64,000 nucleotides of DNA from Falsiroseomonas sp050563535 (lineage in GTDB: Bacteria > Pseudomonadota > Alphaproteobacteria > Acetobacterales > Acetobacteraceae). The notes beneath the pieces are model-generated. The model was not told the origin of the DNA. It was given only the letters and a program-made list of their open reading frames with translations, and searched no databases. Where the stretch lies: NCBI RefSeq assembly GCF_050563535.1, contig NZ_JBNXUO010000018.1, forward strand, positions 32,963 to 96,962, given 5' to 3'. Positions 1 to 7,241 of this stretch are shown here, piece after piece. Position numbers and translations under genes: made by a program. Positions within the stretch are counted from its first letter, which is position 1. Each line of letters begins with the position of its first letter.

Positions 1-717
1 CGGGAATTCGGGCGCGAGCGGCCAGCGCGTCGGGTTGGTCACCGCCAGCGCCCGCACCTGCCCCGCCCGCACCGCCGGGATGACGCCGGAGAAGCTGTCG
101 AACACGACCTGGATGTTGCCCGCGATCAGGTCCGCCAGCGCCGGCGCCGCCCCGCGATAGGGCACATGCGTCAGCTCCACCCCCGTGCGCTGCATGAACA
201 GCACGCCGAGCATGTGGTTCGCGCCGCCCGCCCCGGCCGATCCGTAGTTCAGCCGCCCCGGATTGGCCCGCGCATGGGTGACCAGGTCCTGGATGCTGTG
301 GATGGGCAGGCGCGGGTTCACGCAGACCATGGCGGTGCCGGTGGCGAAGGTGGCGATGGCGGTGAAGTCGTCCACGCCCTCGTAGCCCGGCGTCTTGAAC
401 AACAGCGGCGCGCCGAGATGGCTCGACGGGCTGGCCATCATCACCGTGTAGCCATCGGGCGCGGATTGCGCGACATGCGCGGTGCCGATGGTGCCGCCCG
501 CGCCGGCGCGGTTGTCCACCACCACCGGCACGCCGAGCCCCTCCTGCAGCACCTGCGCCTGCAGCCGCCCGGCGATGTCGCTCGCCCCCCCCGGCGGGTA
601 GGGCACCACCAGGCGGATCTGCCGCGCCGGCCAGGGCGCCTGGGCGAGCGCGGGCGCGGCGAGCGGTGCCGCGGCAAGCGCGGTGCCGGCGGCGAGGAGG
701 TGGCGGCGGCGGATCAT
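1..717 (-). CDS. Bug/TctC-family periplasmic substrate-binding protein, 3' end cut off by the window
   Basis: The minus strand reads open from an ATG at 717 to the window edge (239 codons, no stop). The protein starts with a cleavable signal of about 26 residues (MIRRRHLL... ending ALAQ) whose RRR-HLL looks Tat-like. The mature part has the Bug-family landmarks: RLVVPYPPGG near residue 36, DNRAGAGG near 68, and THVPYRG near 190. Such proteins bind carboxylates or related small molecules for tripartite tricarboxylate transporters. No TctA/TctB membrane genes are visible here, so it may be an orphan or a sensor component. It is divergent from the aldo/keto reductase at 849. Family assignment is firm; the ligand is unknown. 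Confidence 0.9.
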   Translation of the reverse strand, partial: MIRRRHLLAAGTALAAAPLAAPALAQAPWPARQIRLVVPYPPGGASDIAGRLQAQVLQEGLGVPVVVDNRAGAGGTIGTAHVAQSAPDGYTVMMASPSSHLGAPLLFKTPGYEGVDDFTAIATFATGTAMVCVNPRLPIHSIQDLVTHARANPGRLNYGSAGAGGANHMLGVLFMQRTGVELTHVPYRGAAPALADLIAGNIQVVFDSFSGVIPAVRAGQVRALAVTNPTRWPLAPEFP

Positions 718-848
718 GCGGTGGTCTCCCGGTGGTGGCCTCATGCCTGGTTGCAAGCAAGAAAGATTCCGCGCCGTCACGCAAGCGAATTGCCGCGCGC
801 TCCGTGCCGTGCAGACTGCGCGGGACGAACAGCCAGGGGAAATGCCCG

Positions 849-1859
849 ATGGAATACCGCAAGCTCGGCGCCAGCGGCCTGAAGGTCTCGCCGCTCTGCC
901 TCGGCACGATGATGTTCGGCGGCGCGACGGAGGAGACGGCGGCGGCGCGCATCACCGACCATGCGCGCTCCATCGGCATCAACTTCATCGACACGGCGGA
1001 TGCCTACAATGGCGGCGCGTCGGAGGAGGTGGTGGGCCGGCTGGTGAAGCCCAACCGCGGCTGGTGGGTGGTGGCGACGAAGCTGGCCAACCCGATGGGC
1101 CGCGGCCCGAACGACCGCGGCCTGTCGCGGCGGCACTGCGTGGATGCGGTGGAGGGCAGCCTGCGGCGGCTCGGCCTCGACGCCATCGACATCCTCTACC
1201 TCCACAAGGAGGACCACGACACCCCGCTGGCGGAGACGGTGCACGCGCTTGGCGACCTGATCCGCGCCGGCAAGCTGCGCTATTTCGGCGTCTCCAACTA
1301 CCGCGCCTGGCGGGTGGCGGAGATCTGCCGGATCTGCGATTCGCTCGGCATCGACCGCCCGGTGGTCAGCCAGCCCTACTACAACGCGCTGAACCGCATG
1401 CCGGAGGTGGAGCACCTGCCCGCCTGCGCCCATTACGGCCTGGGCGTCGTGCCCTATTCGCCGTTGGCCCGCGGCGTGCTGACCGCGAAATACGCCCCCG
1501 ACGCGAAGCCGGACCCCGAGACGCGGGCCGGCCGCGCCGACAAGCGGATGATGGAGACGGAATGGCGGCCGGAAAGCCTGCGGATCGCGCAGACCCTGAA
1601 GGCGCATGCCGAATCGCGCGGCATCACGCCGGTGCAGTTCGCGGTCGCCTGGGTGATGAACAACCGCCTGGTCACCGCCCCCATCGCCGGCCCGCGGACC
1701 GAGGCGCAGTGGATGGGCTATGTCGCCGCGCTCGACTACCGCTTCACCGCGGAGGACGAGGCGCTGGTGGACAGCCTGGTGCCGCCCGGCCATCCCAGCA
1801 CGCCGGGCTACAACGACCCGGCCTACCCGCTGGAAGGCCGGCTGCCGCGGACGGCGTGA
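849..1859 (+). CDS. aldo/keto reductase
   Basis: This 336-residue NADPH-dependent oxidoreductase has the AKR catalytic tetrad in the expected order: Asp48 and Tyr53 in DTADAY, Lys78 in VATKL, and His119 in LYLHKED. Later it has GKLRYFGVSN, typical of the (beta/alpha)8 barrel. The ATG at 849 was chosen because the family's N-terminal MEYRKLG... begins there and AGGGGAA lies just upstream; an open frame extends further upstream but reads as unrelated Arg-rich translation. The length is usual for the YajO/Gcy-like AKRs. Its physiological substrate cannot be read from sequence. It diverges from the Bug protein, leaving 131 bases for two promoters. Confidence 0.9.
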   Translation: MEYRKLGASGLKVSPLCLGTMMFGGATEETAAARITDHARSIGINFIDTADAYNGGASEEVVGRLVKPNRGWWVVATKLANPMGRGPNDRGLSRRHCVDAVEGSLRRLGLDAIDILYLHKEDHDTPLAETVHALGDLIRAGKLRYFGVSNYRAWRVAEICRICDSLGIDRPVVSQPYYNALNRMPEVEHLPACAHYGLGVVPYSPLARGVLTAKYAPDAKPDPETRAGRADKRMMETEWRPESLRIAQTLKAHAESRGITPVQFAVAWVMNNRLVTAPIAGPRTEAQWMGYVAALDYRFTAEDEALVDSLVPPGHPSTPGYNDPAYPLEGRLPRTA

Positions 1860-1863
1860 TCCG

Positions 1864-2232
1864 TCACGCCATCGGGGCCGGCATCTCCGGCCCCGGCGGC
1901 GAGATGGAGGGCATTTCCGTCGGCGTCACCGCCGGCGGCAGTTCCGGGCCCGGCCCGGCGGGCTGCGGCGCCGTGGGCGGCAGGCCGGGAAGCTCGGGCC
2001 CCGGCCCGGGCGGGGCGGCGGGCGGACCCTCGGGGGGCGTCGGCGGCAGGCCGGGCAGTTCCGGGTTGGGCCCGGGCGGCGCGGGCGGCGGCGCTTCGGG
2101 CGGCAGCGGCGGCAGGCCGGGCAACTCGCCCGGCGGCGGCGCCGCGGGCGCCTCGGTCGGCACCTGCTCCGGCGTCAGCGGCGGCAGGCCCGGAAGCTGG
2201 GGCGGCGGGTCGGGATCGGCGGCGCGGGTCAT
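1864..2232 (-). CDS. proline-rich tandem-repeat protein, uncharacterised
   Basis: This 122-residue open frame is almost half proline. It consists of about four imperfect tandem units of 17-24 residues, each opening with (E/Q)LPGLPP followed by a Pro/Ala/Gly-rich spacer. There is no signal peptide or membrane segment. It ends five bases from the convergent aldo/keto reductase stop and lies downstream of the IalB-like gene on the same strand. A Gly-rich frame exists on the opposite strand, so coding is not certain. I favour the minus strand because it starts with ATG and forms a regular heptad-led repeat. No function can be assigned; it could be an unstructured linker or envelope protein. Confidence 0.5.
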   Translation of the reverse strand: MTRAADPDPPPQLPGLPPLTPEQVPTEAPAAPPPGELPGLPPLPPEAPPPAPPGPNPELPGLPPTPPEGPPAAPPGPGPELPGLPPTAPQPAGPGPELPPAVTPTEMPSISPPGPEMPAPMA

Positions 2233-2281
2233 GCCGGGGTGAACGCGGCGCCGCGCCGAAGGTTACGCCGGCGCGGCGGCG

Positions 2282-2863
2282 TCAGGGCGCGTTCAGCGCC
2301 GCGAGCGCCTGGGCGAAGCCGCGGAAGGAAAGCGGGAACTGCATCTCCCGGTCCGCCGCGTCGCGGAACTCCACCCGGCCGGGCTGGTCGGGGTTGCGGG
2401 CCCGCAGCCGGCGCAGCGCCTCCTCGCCCAGCGTCGCCTCGGCGAAGCAGCCGATGGGCAGGCAGCGCGCGAAGTTCAGCCCCACCGCCGGGTCGCCATC
2501 CGCCACCACGCGCGCGGGCGTGGCGAAGGCGAGGTTCACCGGCAGCTGCACGACGAAGCGGAAGGGCTCGCCCGGCGCGGTGCGGCCGACCGCCCATTGC
2601 GCCACGGGCTGCGGCTGCGTCCCCTGCTGGCCCTGCGTCTGCACGGTCTGCGTCATCTCGCATTGCCGGCGCGGCGGCGGGCCGGGCAGGCGTTCGCAGC
2701 GGACGGTCCAGTCGCCGAAGCTCGCGGTGCTGCGCTCCGCCTCGGAAGGCAGGGCCGCGGGCGGGGGCGCCGGGGGCGCGGGCTGGCCACGCTGCTGCGC
2801 CAGGGCAGGACCGGCGAGGCCACCGGCCACCAGCAGGCACGCCAGCCCGTTCCGAACGCGCAT
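2282..2863 (-). CDS. invasion-associated locus B (IalB) family secreted protein
   Basis: The protein has 193 residues with a signal peptide ending at ALAQQ near residue 22 and a proline-rich spacer. The IalB core follows: FGDWTVRCE, then a Cys in RRQCEMTQTVQ, and the paired cysteines of RCLPIGCFAE. IalB proteins are periplasmic or outer-envelope proteins of alphaproteobacteria. The first was described in Bartonella, but the family is widespread in non-pathogens. The ATG at 2863 was chosen because it begins a canonical signal peptide; the longer upstream frame is only Arg-rich. A second, more distant relative lies at 30886. Confidence 0.85.
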   Translation of the reverse strand: MRVRNGLACLLVAGGLAGPALAQQRGQPAPPAPPPAALPSEAERSTASFGDWTVRCERLPGPPPRRQCEMTQTVQTQGQQGTQPQPVAQWAVGRTAPGEPFRFVVQLPVNLAFATPARVVADGDPAVGLNFARCLPIGCFAEATLGEEALRRLRARNPDQPGRVEFRDAADREMQFPLSFRGFAQALAALNAP

Positions 2864-2936
2864 CGCAAGAACCCCCTTCACGCCGGCGCGACCGTGCCGC
2901 AGCGCCGCGCCCCGGGCAAGCCGGGGCGCGGGCATG

Positions 2937-4394
2937 TCACCCGCGCCGCGCGGCCTCCGCCATCTCCTCCGCCCGCGCCTGCAGCCGCGTGAAGACCGCC
3001 GCCGCGTCGGGGTCGGCCAGCCGGCCCTCATGCTTGCGGATGCGGCCATCGACGATGACGGTGTCGATCTCGCCCGCGCCGGCCTGCAGCAGCACAGCGC
3101 CCGCGGGGTCGCTGACCGGGGCGGCCAGCGCGGTGTCGGTGCGGACGAGGATGAGGTCGGCGCGCTTGCCGGGCGCGAGGCTGCCGGTGACGCGGTCCAG
3201 GCCGAGCCCCGCCGCGCCGCCGATGGTGCCGAATTCCAGCATCCGCCGCGCGGTGACGGCGGGGGTGGTCGGCACCTGCCGCGTCTCCGCCACGGCCGCG
3301 AGGTTGATGCGGTGCAGTTCCGCCGCCTGCGCGATGCGAAGCTGCGGCAGCACCCCGCCGCCGACCATCGAGGGGATGTCGGTCCCGACCGAGACGCGCA
3401 TCCCCGCCGCCGCCGCCCTGAACATCGCGGGCTGGCCGTGGCCCATCCGCATCTCCACCTCCGGCGTCGCGCACATCATCACGCCCTTGCCGCCGGCCAG
3501 GCGGTACTCGTCCTCCTCGTGCAGGTTGGCGTGGACGACCTGCAGCCGTTCGTTCAGCAGCCCGGCGGCGTCGAGCTGGGCCAGCAGCCGCGGCTTGCGG
3601 TTGGCGTAGTGCGCGGCGCCGGTGTGGATGGCGACCGGCACGCCAAGCTCCGCCAGGCGGCGCATGTCGGCGACCGCAGGTTCCAGCGGCAGGAAGTCCG
3701 GCCCCTGCAGGCAGGTCCAGAGGCCGATGAGGGAGGGCAGCCGTCCGCCCATCAGCGCGCGCGCATGCGCCATCATCCGCGCGTTGAGCGCGGCCGCATC
3801 CCCGCCCTGCGGCACCGGCGGCGTGGTGTAGGCGAGGATGGCGCGGATGCCGGCCGCGGCGATGCCCTCCACCGCCGCATCGGCGTGGTCGGGCGACACC
3901 GTCTCCCGCGACCAGTCCATCACGGTGGTGGTGCCGGCGGCGATCTGCTCCAGCCCGCCGGCATGGTCGGCCAGCTTCACGTCATCCGGCGTCATCCGGT
4001 TGGAATGGCGCAGCACGATCTGCTGGAAATAGGTGACGAAGGAATGCTCGGTCGACAGGCCGCGCTGCATCGTCTGCGCCAGGTGGATGTGGCCGTTCAC
4101 CAGGCCAGGCATGGCGATGCGGCCGGCGCCGTCCACCACCAGCGCATCCGCGGCGTCGATGGAGGGCGCGACGGCGCGGATCACGCCCCCTTCCACCAGG
4201 ATGTCGCCCCGCGGCAGGTCGCCGGTCGCGGCGTCCATCGACAGGATGCGCGCGCCGCGGACCAGGATGGGGCGCGCGGGCGCGGCGGCCGCCTGCTGCG
4301 CGATGGCGCTGCGCCCCGCGGGCAGCGCCACGGCGAGGGTGGCGAGCGCGGTGGCGGAGAGCAGGGCGCGTCGGCCCGGCGGCGTGTCGGTCAT
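2937..4394 (-). CDS. Tat-exported amidohydrolase (TRZ/ATZ, cytosine-deaminase-like superfamily)
   Basis: A metal-dependent hydrolase or deaminase of 485 residues. It begins with a twin-arginine-like leader (GRRALLSATALATL, signal end near AIAQQ), which is unusual for a family that is normally cytosolic. The metal ligands are visible: HxH in VNGHIHLAQ, His in AIHTGAAH and VVHANLHEED, and Asp in SVGTDIPS. The C-terminus carries the usual GSLAPGKRADLILV strand. An ATG 7 codons upstream (4415) is an alternative start; 4394 was preferred because the leader begins there. A LacI-type palindrome lies 28-39 bases upstream. The substrate is unknown; deaminated aromatic or triazine-like amines are typical of the family. 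Confidence 0.87.
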   Translation of the reverse strand: MTDTPPGRRALLSATALATLAVALPAGRSAIAQQAAAAPARPILVRGARILSMDAATGDLPRGDILVEGGVIRAVAPSIDAADALVVDGAGRIAMPGLVNGHIHLAQTMQRGLSTEHSFVTYFQQIVLRHSNRMTPDDVKLADHAGGLEQIAAGTTTVMDWSRETVSPDHADAAVEGIAAAGIRAILAYTTPPVPQGGDAAALNARMMAHARALMGGRLPSLIGLWTCLQGPDFLPLEPAVADMRRLAELGVPVAIHTGAAHYANRKPRLLAQLDAAGLLNERLQVVHANLHEEDEYRLAGGKGVMMCATPEVEMRMGHGQPAMFRAAAAGMRVSVGTDIPSMVGGGVLPQLRIAQAAELHRINLAAVAETRQVPTTPAVTARRMLEFGTIGGAAGLGLDRVTGSLAPGKRADLILVRTDTALAAPVSDPAGAVLLQAGAGEIDTVIVDGRIRKHEGRLADPDAAAVFTRLQARAEEMAEAARRG

Positions 4395-4421
4395 GGCTGG
4401 ACCCCGTTCCCTCATGGCGGC

Positions 4422-4433
4422 GCAATCGATTGC
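4422..4433. promoter_or_regulatory. LacI-type operator candidate
   Basis: GCAATCGATTGC is a perfect 12-base palindrome. It sits 28-39 bases upstream of the preferred amidohydrolase start at 4394, in the 75-base gap after the Rieske gene. The central AAxCGxTT pattern is characteristic of operators for LacI-family repressors. No LacI gene is in the window, so the regulator would be encoded elsewhere. Confidence 0.4.
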
Positions 4434-4469
4434 ACCTTGCCGCCATCTATCCCCGCCGCGGGGCGGGCT

Positions 4470-4883
4470 TCAAGCTTCGACCACGACGTACTCGTCCTCG
4501 ACCGAGACGGGGAAGGTCTCCGCCACATATCCCTCCTGCGCCAGCGCCGCGCCGGTCTCCACCTGCGCCGGCCACTGCCGCACCTTCATCCGGCGCGGGT
4601 CGCAGACGGACCGTCCGGTGCGGATGTCGAACTCCCAGGCATGCCAGGGGCAGCGCAGGATCTCGCCCCTGCGGGAATAGCTGTAGCGGCCGGGCGCGTC
4701 GCTCTCGACCAGGCCGGTCAGCACGCCGCAGGCCAGGCTGCCGCCGCCATGCGGGCAGCGGTCGTTCAGCGCGAAGAACTCGCCGCCGACATTGAACACC
4801 ACGATCGCGCGTTCGCCGATGCGGACCAGCCTGCGCTGGCCGGGCGGGATCTCGGCCGCGCGGGCCACGACGTGCTTCGCCAT
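4470..4883 (-). CDS. Rieske [2Fe-2S] ferredoxin-like protein
   Basis: This small electron carrier of 137 residues has both halves of the Rieske ligand set: Cys43-x-His45 in RCPHGGG and Cys78-x2-His81 in RCPWHAWEFD. There is no oxygenase catalytic domain, so it resembles the soluble ferredoxin of a Rieske oxygenase or a stand-alone Rieske protein. Its ATG at 4883 overlaps the stop of the upstream amidohydrolase (TGATG), so the three genes 7089-4470 are translationally coupled. No matching oxygenase alpha subunit is nearby; its redox partner is unknown. Confidence 0.92.
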   Translation of the reverse strand: MAKHVVARAAEIPPGQRRLVRIGERAIVVFNVGGEFFALNDRCPHGGGSLACGVLTGLVESDAPGRYSYSRRGEILRCPWHAWEFDIRTGRSVCDPRRMKVRQWPAQVETGAALAQEGYVAETFPVSVEDEYVVVEA

Positions 4884-6010
4884 CACCGCCCCCGCGCGAA
4901 GCGGTAGACGGCTTCCGCGTTGCCGTGCCGGATCGCCGCCTTCGCCGCCGGGTCCAGCATGTGCGGCAGGGCGCGGTCCGGGTCGTCGAAGTCCCAGTGC
5001 GGGTAGTCGGAGGCGAACATGATGCGGTCCCAGCCGATCCAGCCCATCGTGTCCAGCAGATGCGCCGGCTTCGGCGGGTCCGGCTCCTCCATCGGCTGCG
5101 TCGTCACCCAGACATGCGCCTTCAGCACCTCGGAGGGCGGGCGGGTCATGTGCGGCACCTCGGCCCGGTTGCGCGCCCAGGCGCGGTCGAGCCGCCAGGC
5201 GAGCGAGGGCAGCCAGGCGAAGCCCGCCTCCACCAGCACCAGCTTCAGCCGCGGGAAGCGCTCGAACACGCCCTCGAACAGGAAGGAGGTCAGCAGCGCG
5301 GAGCAGGAGGAGCCGTGCTCCGCCATCTCCTCGATGTAGAAGCTCGGCCAGCCCGTGCTGGTCGCGGCGTGGCCCGAATAGCCGAAGACATGGATGCCGA
5401 CCGGCAGCCCCGCCTCCTCGGCCGCGGCGTAGATCGGCCAGTAGCGGCGCCGGCCCAGGGCTTCCGCGGTGCGGGACAGCAGCAGCACCTGGCAGAAATG
5501 CGGGTCCGCGGCGCGCCTGCGGATCTCCCGCACGCTCGCCTCCGCATCCTCGTAGGGGACGCAGATGGAGGCGTGCAGCCGCGGGTCGCGGTGGGCGAAG
5601 GCGTCCAGCTGCCAGTCATTCGCCGCGCTCGCCAGCGCAGCCGAATAGTCGAGGTTGCTCTCCCCCGCGCCGGTCGGGGACAGCACGTTCATCACCCCAT
5701 GCGTGACCCCGCAGGGGTCGAGATACTGCGACCGCATGAAGTCGAGGCTGCTGCCCGGCATCGATCCGTCGGGGGGGAAGCTGTCGCGCCGCATCCCGTC
5801 CACCGGATGCGCCTTCGGATAGGGATGGCCCTTGGCGAAGCCGTGCCGCACGCGCCGCCCGTAGGTGACGTGGTGGTCCCACCAGCGCGCGGACATGTAG
5901 GGCTTCAGGTCGGAAGGCTGGCGCAGCCGCGGGTGGATGTCGCAATCCACCAGCGGCGTGCGGCTGGCCCTCACCGTCTCGGCGCGGGTGGTGGGAAGCT
6001 GCTCGTTCAT
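4883..6010 (-). CDS. amidohydrolase-2 family metal-dependent hydrolase/decarboxylase
   Basis: The protein has 375 residues and belongs to the ACMSD/5-carboxyvanillate-decarboxylase-like barrels (Pfam Amidohydro_2). The N-terminal metal motif reads DCDIHPRL near residue 23. Mid-protein His lies in GIHVFGYSGH, and the C-terminal FASDYPHWDFDDPD carries the catalytic Asp and His. It is a paralogue of the gene directly upstream (same WPHW/YPHWD ending and LPSLAWRL / LPSYLWRL segments). The start was set at 6010, where ATG overlaps the upstream stop by four bases; a much longer frame continues upstream only because it shadows that paralogue. Reaction unknown: hydrolysis or nonoxidative decarboxylation of an aromatic acid is the family norm. 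Confidence 0.9.
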   Translation of the reverse strand: MNEQLPTTRAETVRASRTPLVDCDIHPRLRQPSDLKPYMSARWWDHHVTYGRRVRHGFAKGHPYPKAHPVDGMRRDSFPPDGSMPGSSLDFMRSQYLDPCGVTHGVMNVLSPTGAGESNLDYSAALASAANDWQLDAFAHRDPRLHASICVPYEDAEASVREIRRRAADPHFCQVLLLSRTAEALGRRRYWPIYAAAEEAGLPVGIHVFGYSGHAATSTGWPSFYIEEMAEHGSSCSALLTSFLFEGVFERFPRLKLVLVEAGFAWLPSLAWRLDRAWARNRAEVPHMTRPPSEVLKAHVWVTTQPMEEPDPPKPAHLLDTMGWIGWDRIMFASDYPHWDFDDPDRALPHMLDPAAKAAIRHGNAEAVYRFARGR

Positions 6011-7089
6011 GCCGGCACCATCTGGGACAGGCGTGGATAGGTGGCGCGTGGGTTGTCCTGCATCAGCCGCCGCGCCACGTCGGCGGGGATGCCCGCCGGC
6101 AGCGGCGGCGCCGCGCCGTCCCACTGCCAGTGCGGCCAGTCGGAGGCGAAGAGCAGCATCTCCTCGCCGCCCAGCTGGTCCATCAGCCGCGCCACCACCG
6201 CCGCATCCTCCGGCGCGTCGAAGGGCGCGATGGTCAGGCGGACATGGCGGCGCGCCACCTCGGCCGGGCTCTCCCGCAGCCAGGGCACCTCGCTCCGCAC
6301 CCCGCGCCAGAACTTGGCCAGCCGCCACAGGTAGGACGGCAGCCAGGTCACGCCGCTCTCGATCAGCACGACCTTCAGCTCCGGCAGGTGCTGGAACACC
6401 CCTTCGGTGATGAGGCTGCCGAGCTGCGCCTGGAAGCCGAGCGACTGCGCCGCGTAGTCCTCGGCGAAGTAGGACGGCCAGCCGAGCGAGGTCGGCGGAT
6501 GGCGGTAGGCGCTGCCGGCATGGATGCCGAGGGGCAACCCGTGCCGGGCGCAGGCCTCCCACACCGGCCAGAGCGAGCGGCGGCCATAGGGCACCTCCCC
6601 CATCGCCGGCACGAGCACCTGCACGAAGCGCGGATCGGCGGCAAGGCGCTCGATCTCCGCCACCGCGTCGGGCACGGATTGCAGGGGGATAACGATGGAG
6701 GCCCGCAGCCGCGCATCGCGGTCCAGCCAGTTCGACGCCACCCAGTCGTTCAAGGCCCGGCACAGCGCCACCGCCATGTCGGCGTTGAAGACGAGATGCG
6801 CGCCGAACAGCGGGTTCAGGATGCCGGCCGAGAGACCCCAGGCGTCCAGCGTCGCGCCCCGCAGCCCCTCCACCCCGGTCCCCAGCAGGGGGCGCCGGTC
6901 GGGCCGGGCGGTCAGCGGGACATTCGGCGGGTAGCTCGCCGTCTCCAGGCTCTCGATCCCGCGCTCGACCATCGCATCGGCCCAGTGGCCGTCGAGATGG
7001 GGCAGCAGGGCGGCCACCGGCGGCAGGTCCGGGTGCAGGTCGCAATCCACGGCGCCGGCCAGGTCATGCGTCACGCGTCGTTCCTCCAT
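6007..7089 (-). CDS. amidohydrolase-2 family protein, paralogue of the downstream gene
   Basis: This is the first gene of the three-gene minus-strand operon. The protein has 360 residues, with the metal motif DCDLHPDL near residue 16, GIHAGSAYRH in the middle and FASDWPHWQWDG near the C-terminus. The ATG at 7089 was preferred over one at 7128, because 7128 would run into the regulatory dyad. Tandem paralogous Amidohydro_2 genes may act on sequential intermediates or form a hetero-oligomer. With the Rieske protein they suggest degradation of an aromatic or heterocyclic compound, which is an inference. Confidence 0.9.
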   Translation of the reverse strand: MEERRVTHDLAGAVDCDLHPDLPPVAALLPHLDGHWADAMVERGIESLETASYPPNVPLTARPDRRPLLGTGVEGLRGATLDAWGLSAGILNPLFGAHLVFNADMAVALCRALNDWVASNWLDRDARLRASIVIPLQSVPDAVAEIERLAADPRFVQVLVPAMGEVPYGRRSLWPVWEACARHGLPLGIHAGSAYRHPPTSLGWPSYFAEDYAAQSLGFQAQLGSLITEGVFQHLPELKVVLIESGVTWLPSYLWRLAKFWRGVRSEVPWLRESPAEVARRHVRLTIAPFDAPEDAAVVARLMDQLGGEEMLLFASDWPHWQWDGAAPPLPAGIPADVARRLMQDNPRATYPRLSQMVPA

Positions 7090-7130
7090 GGTCCCTTGTA
7101 ACGCCTGCCGGGAGGGGAAGGCACCCATCA

Positions 7131-7173
7131 GGCGGCGCGGCCATCTTTCGCGTTTCGCGAAAGCTGCGCCGCC
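7131..7173. promoter_or_regulatory. nested inverted repeat, operator candidate between divergent operons
   Basis: A perfect dyad CTTTCGCG-TTT-CGCGAAAG occupies 7145-7163. It is flanked by a second perfect pair, GGCGGCGC (7131-7138) and GCGCCGCC (7166-7173). The element lies in the 152-base space between the amidohydrolase/Rieske operon and the FAD-oxidoreductase/aconitase X operon, where a shared regulator would be expected to bind. No regulator gene is adjacent. Confidence 0.5.
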
Positions 7174-7241
7174 ACCTGGGGGCTTGCTTCCTCGCCAGCG
7201 GAGGGAATACCCCAGCGCGACGAAATGGGGGAGGAGAGGTC

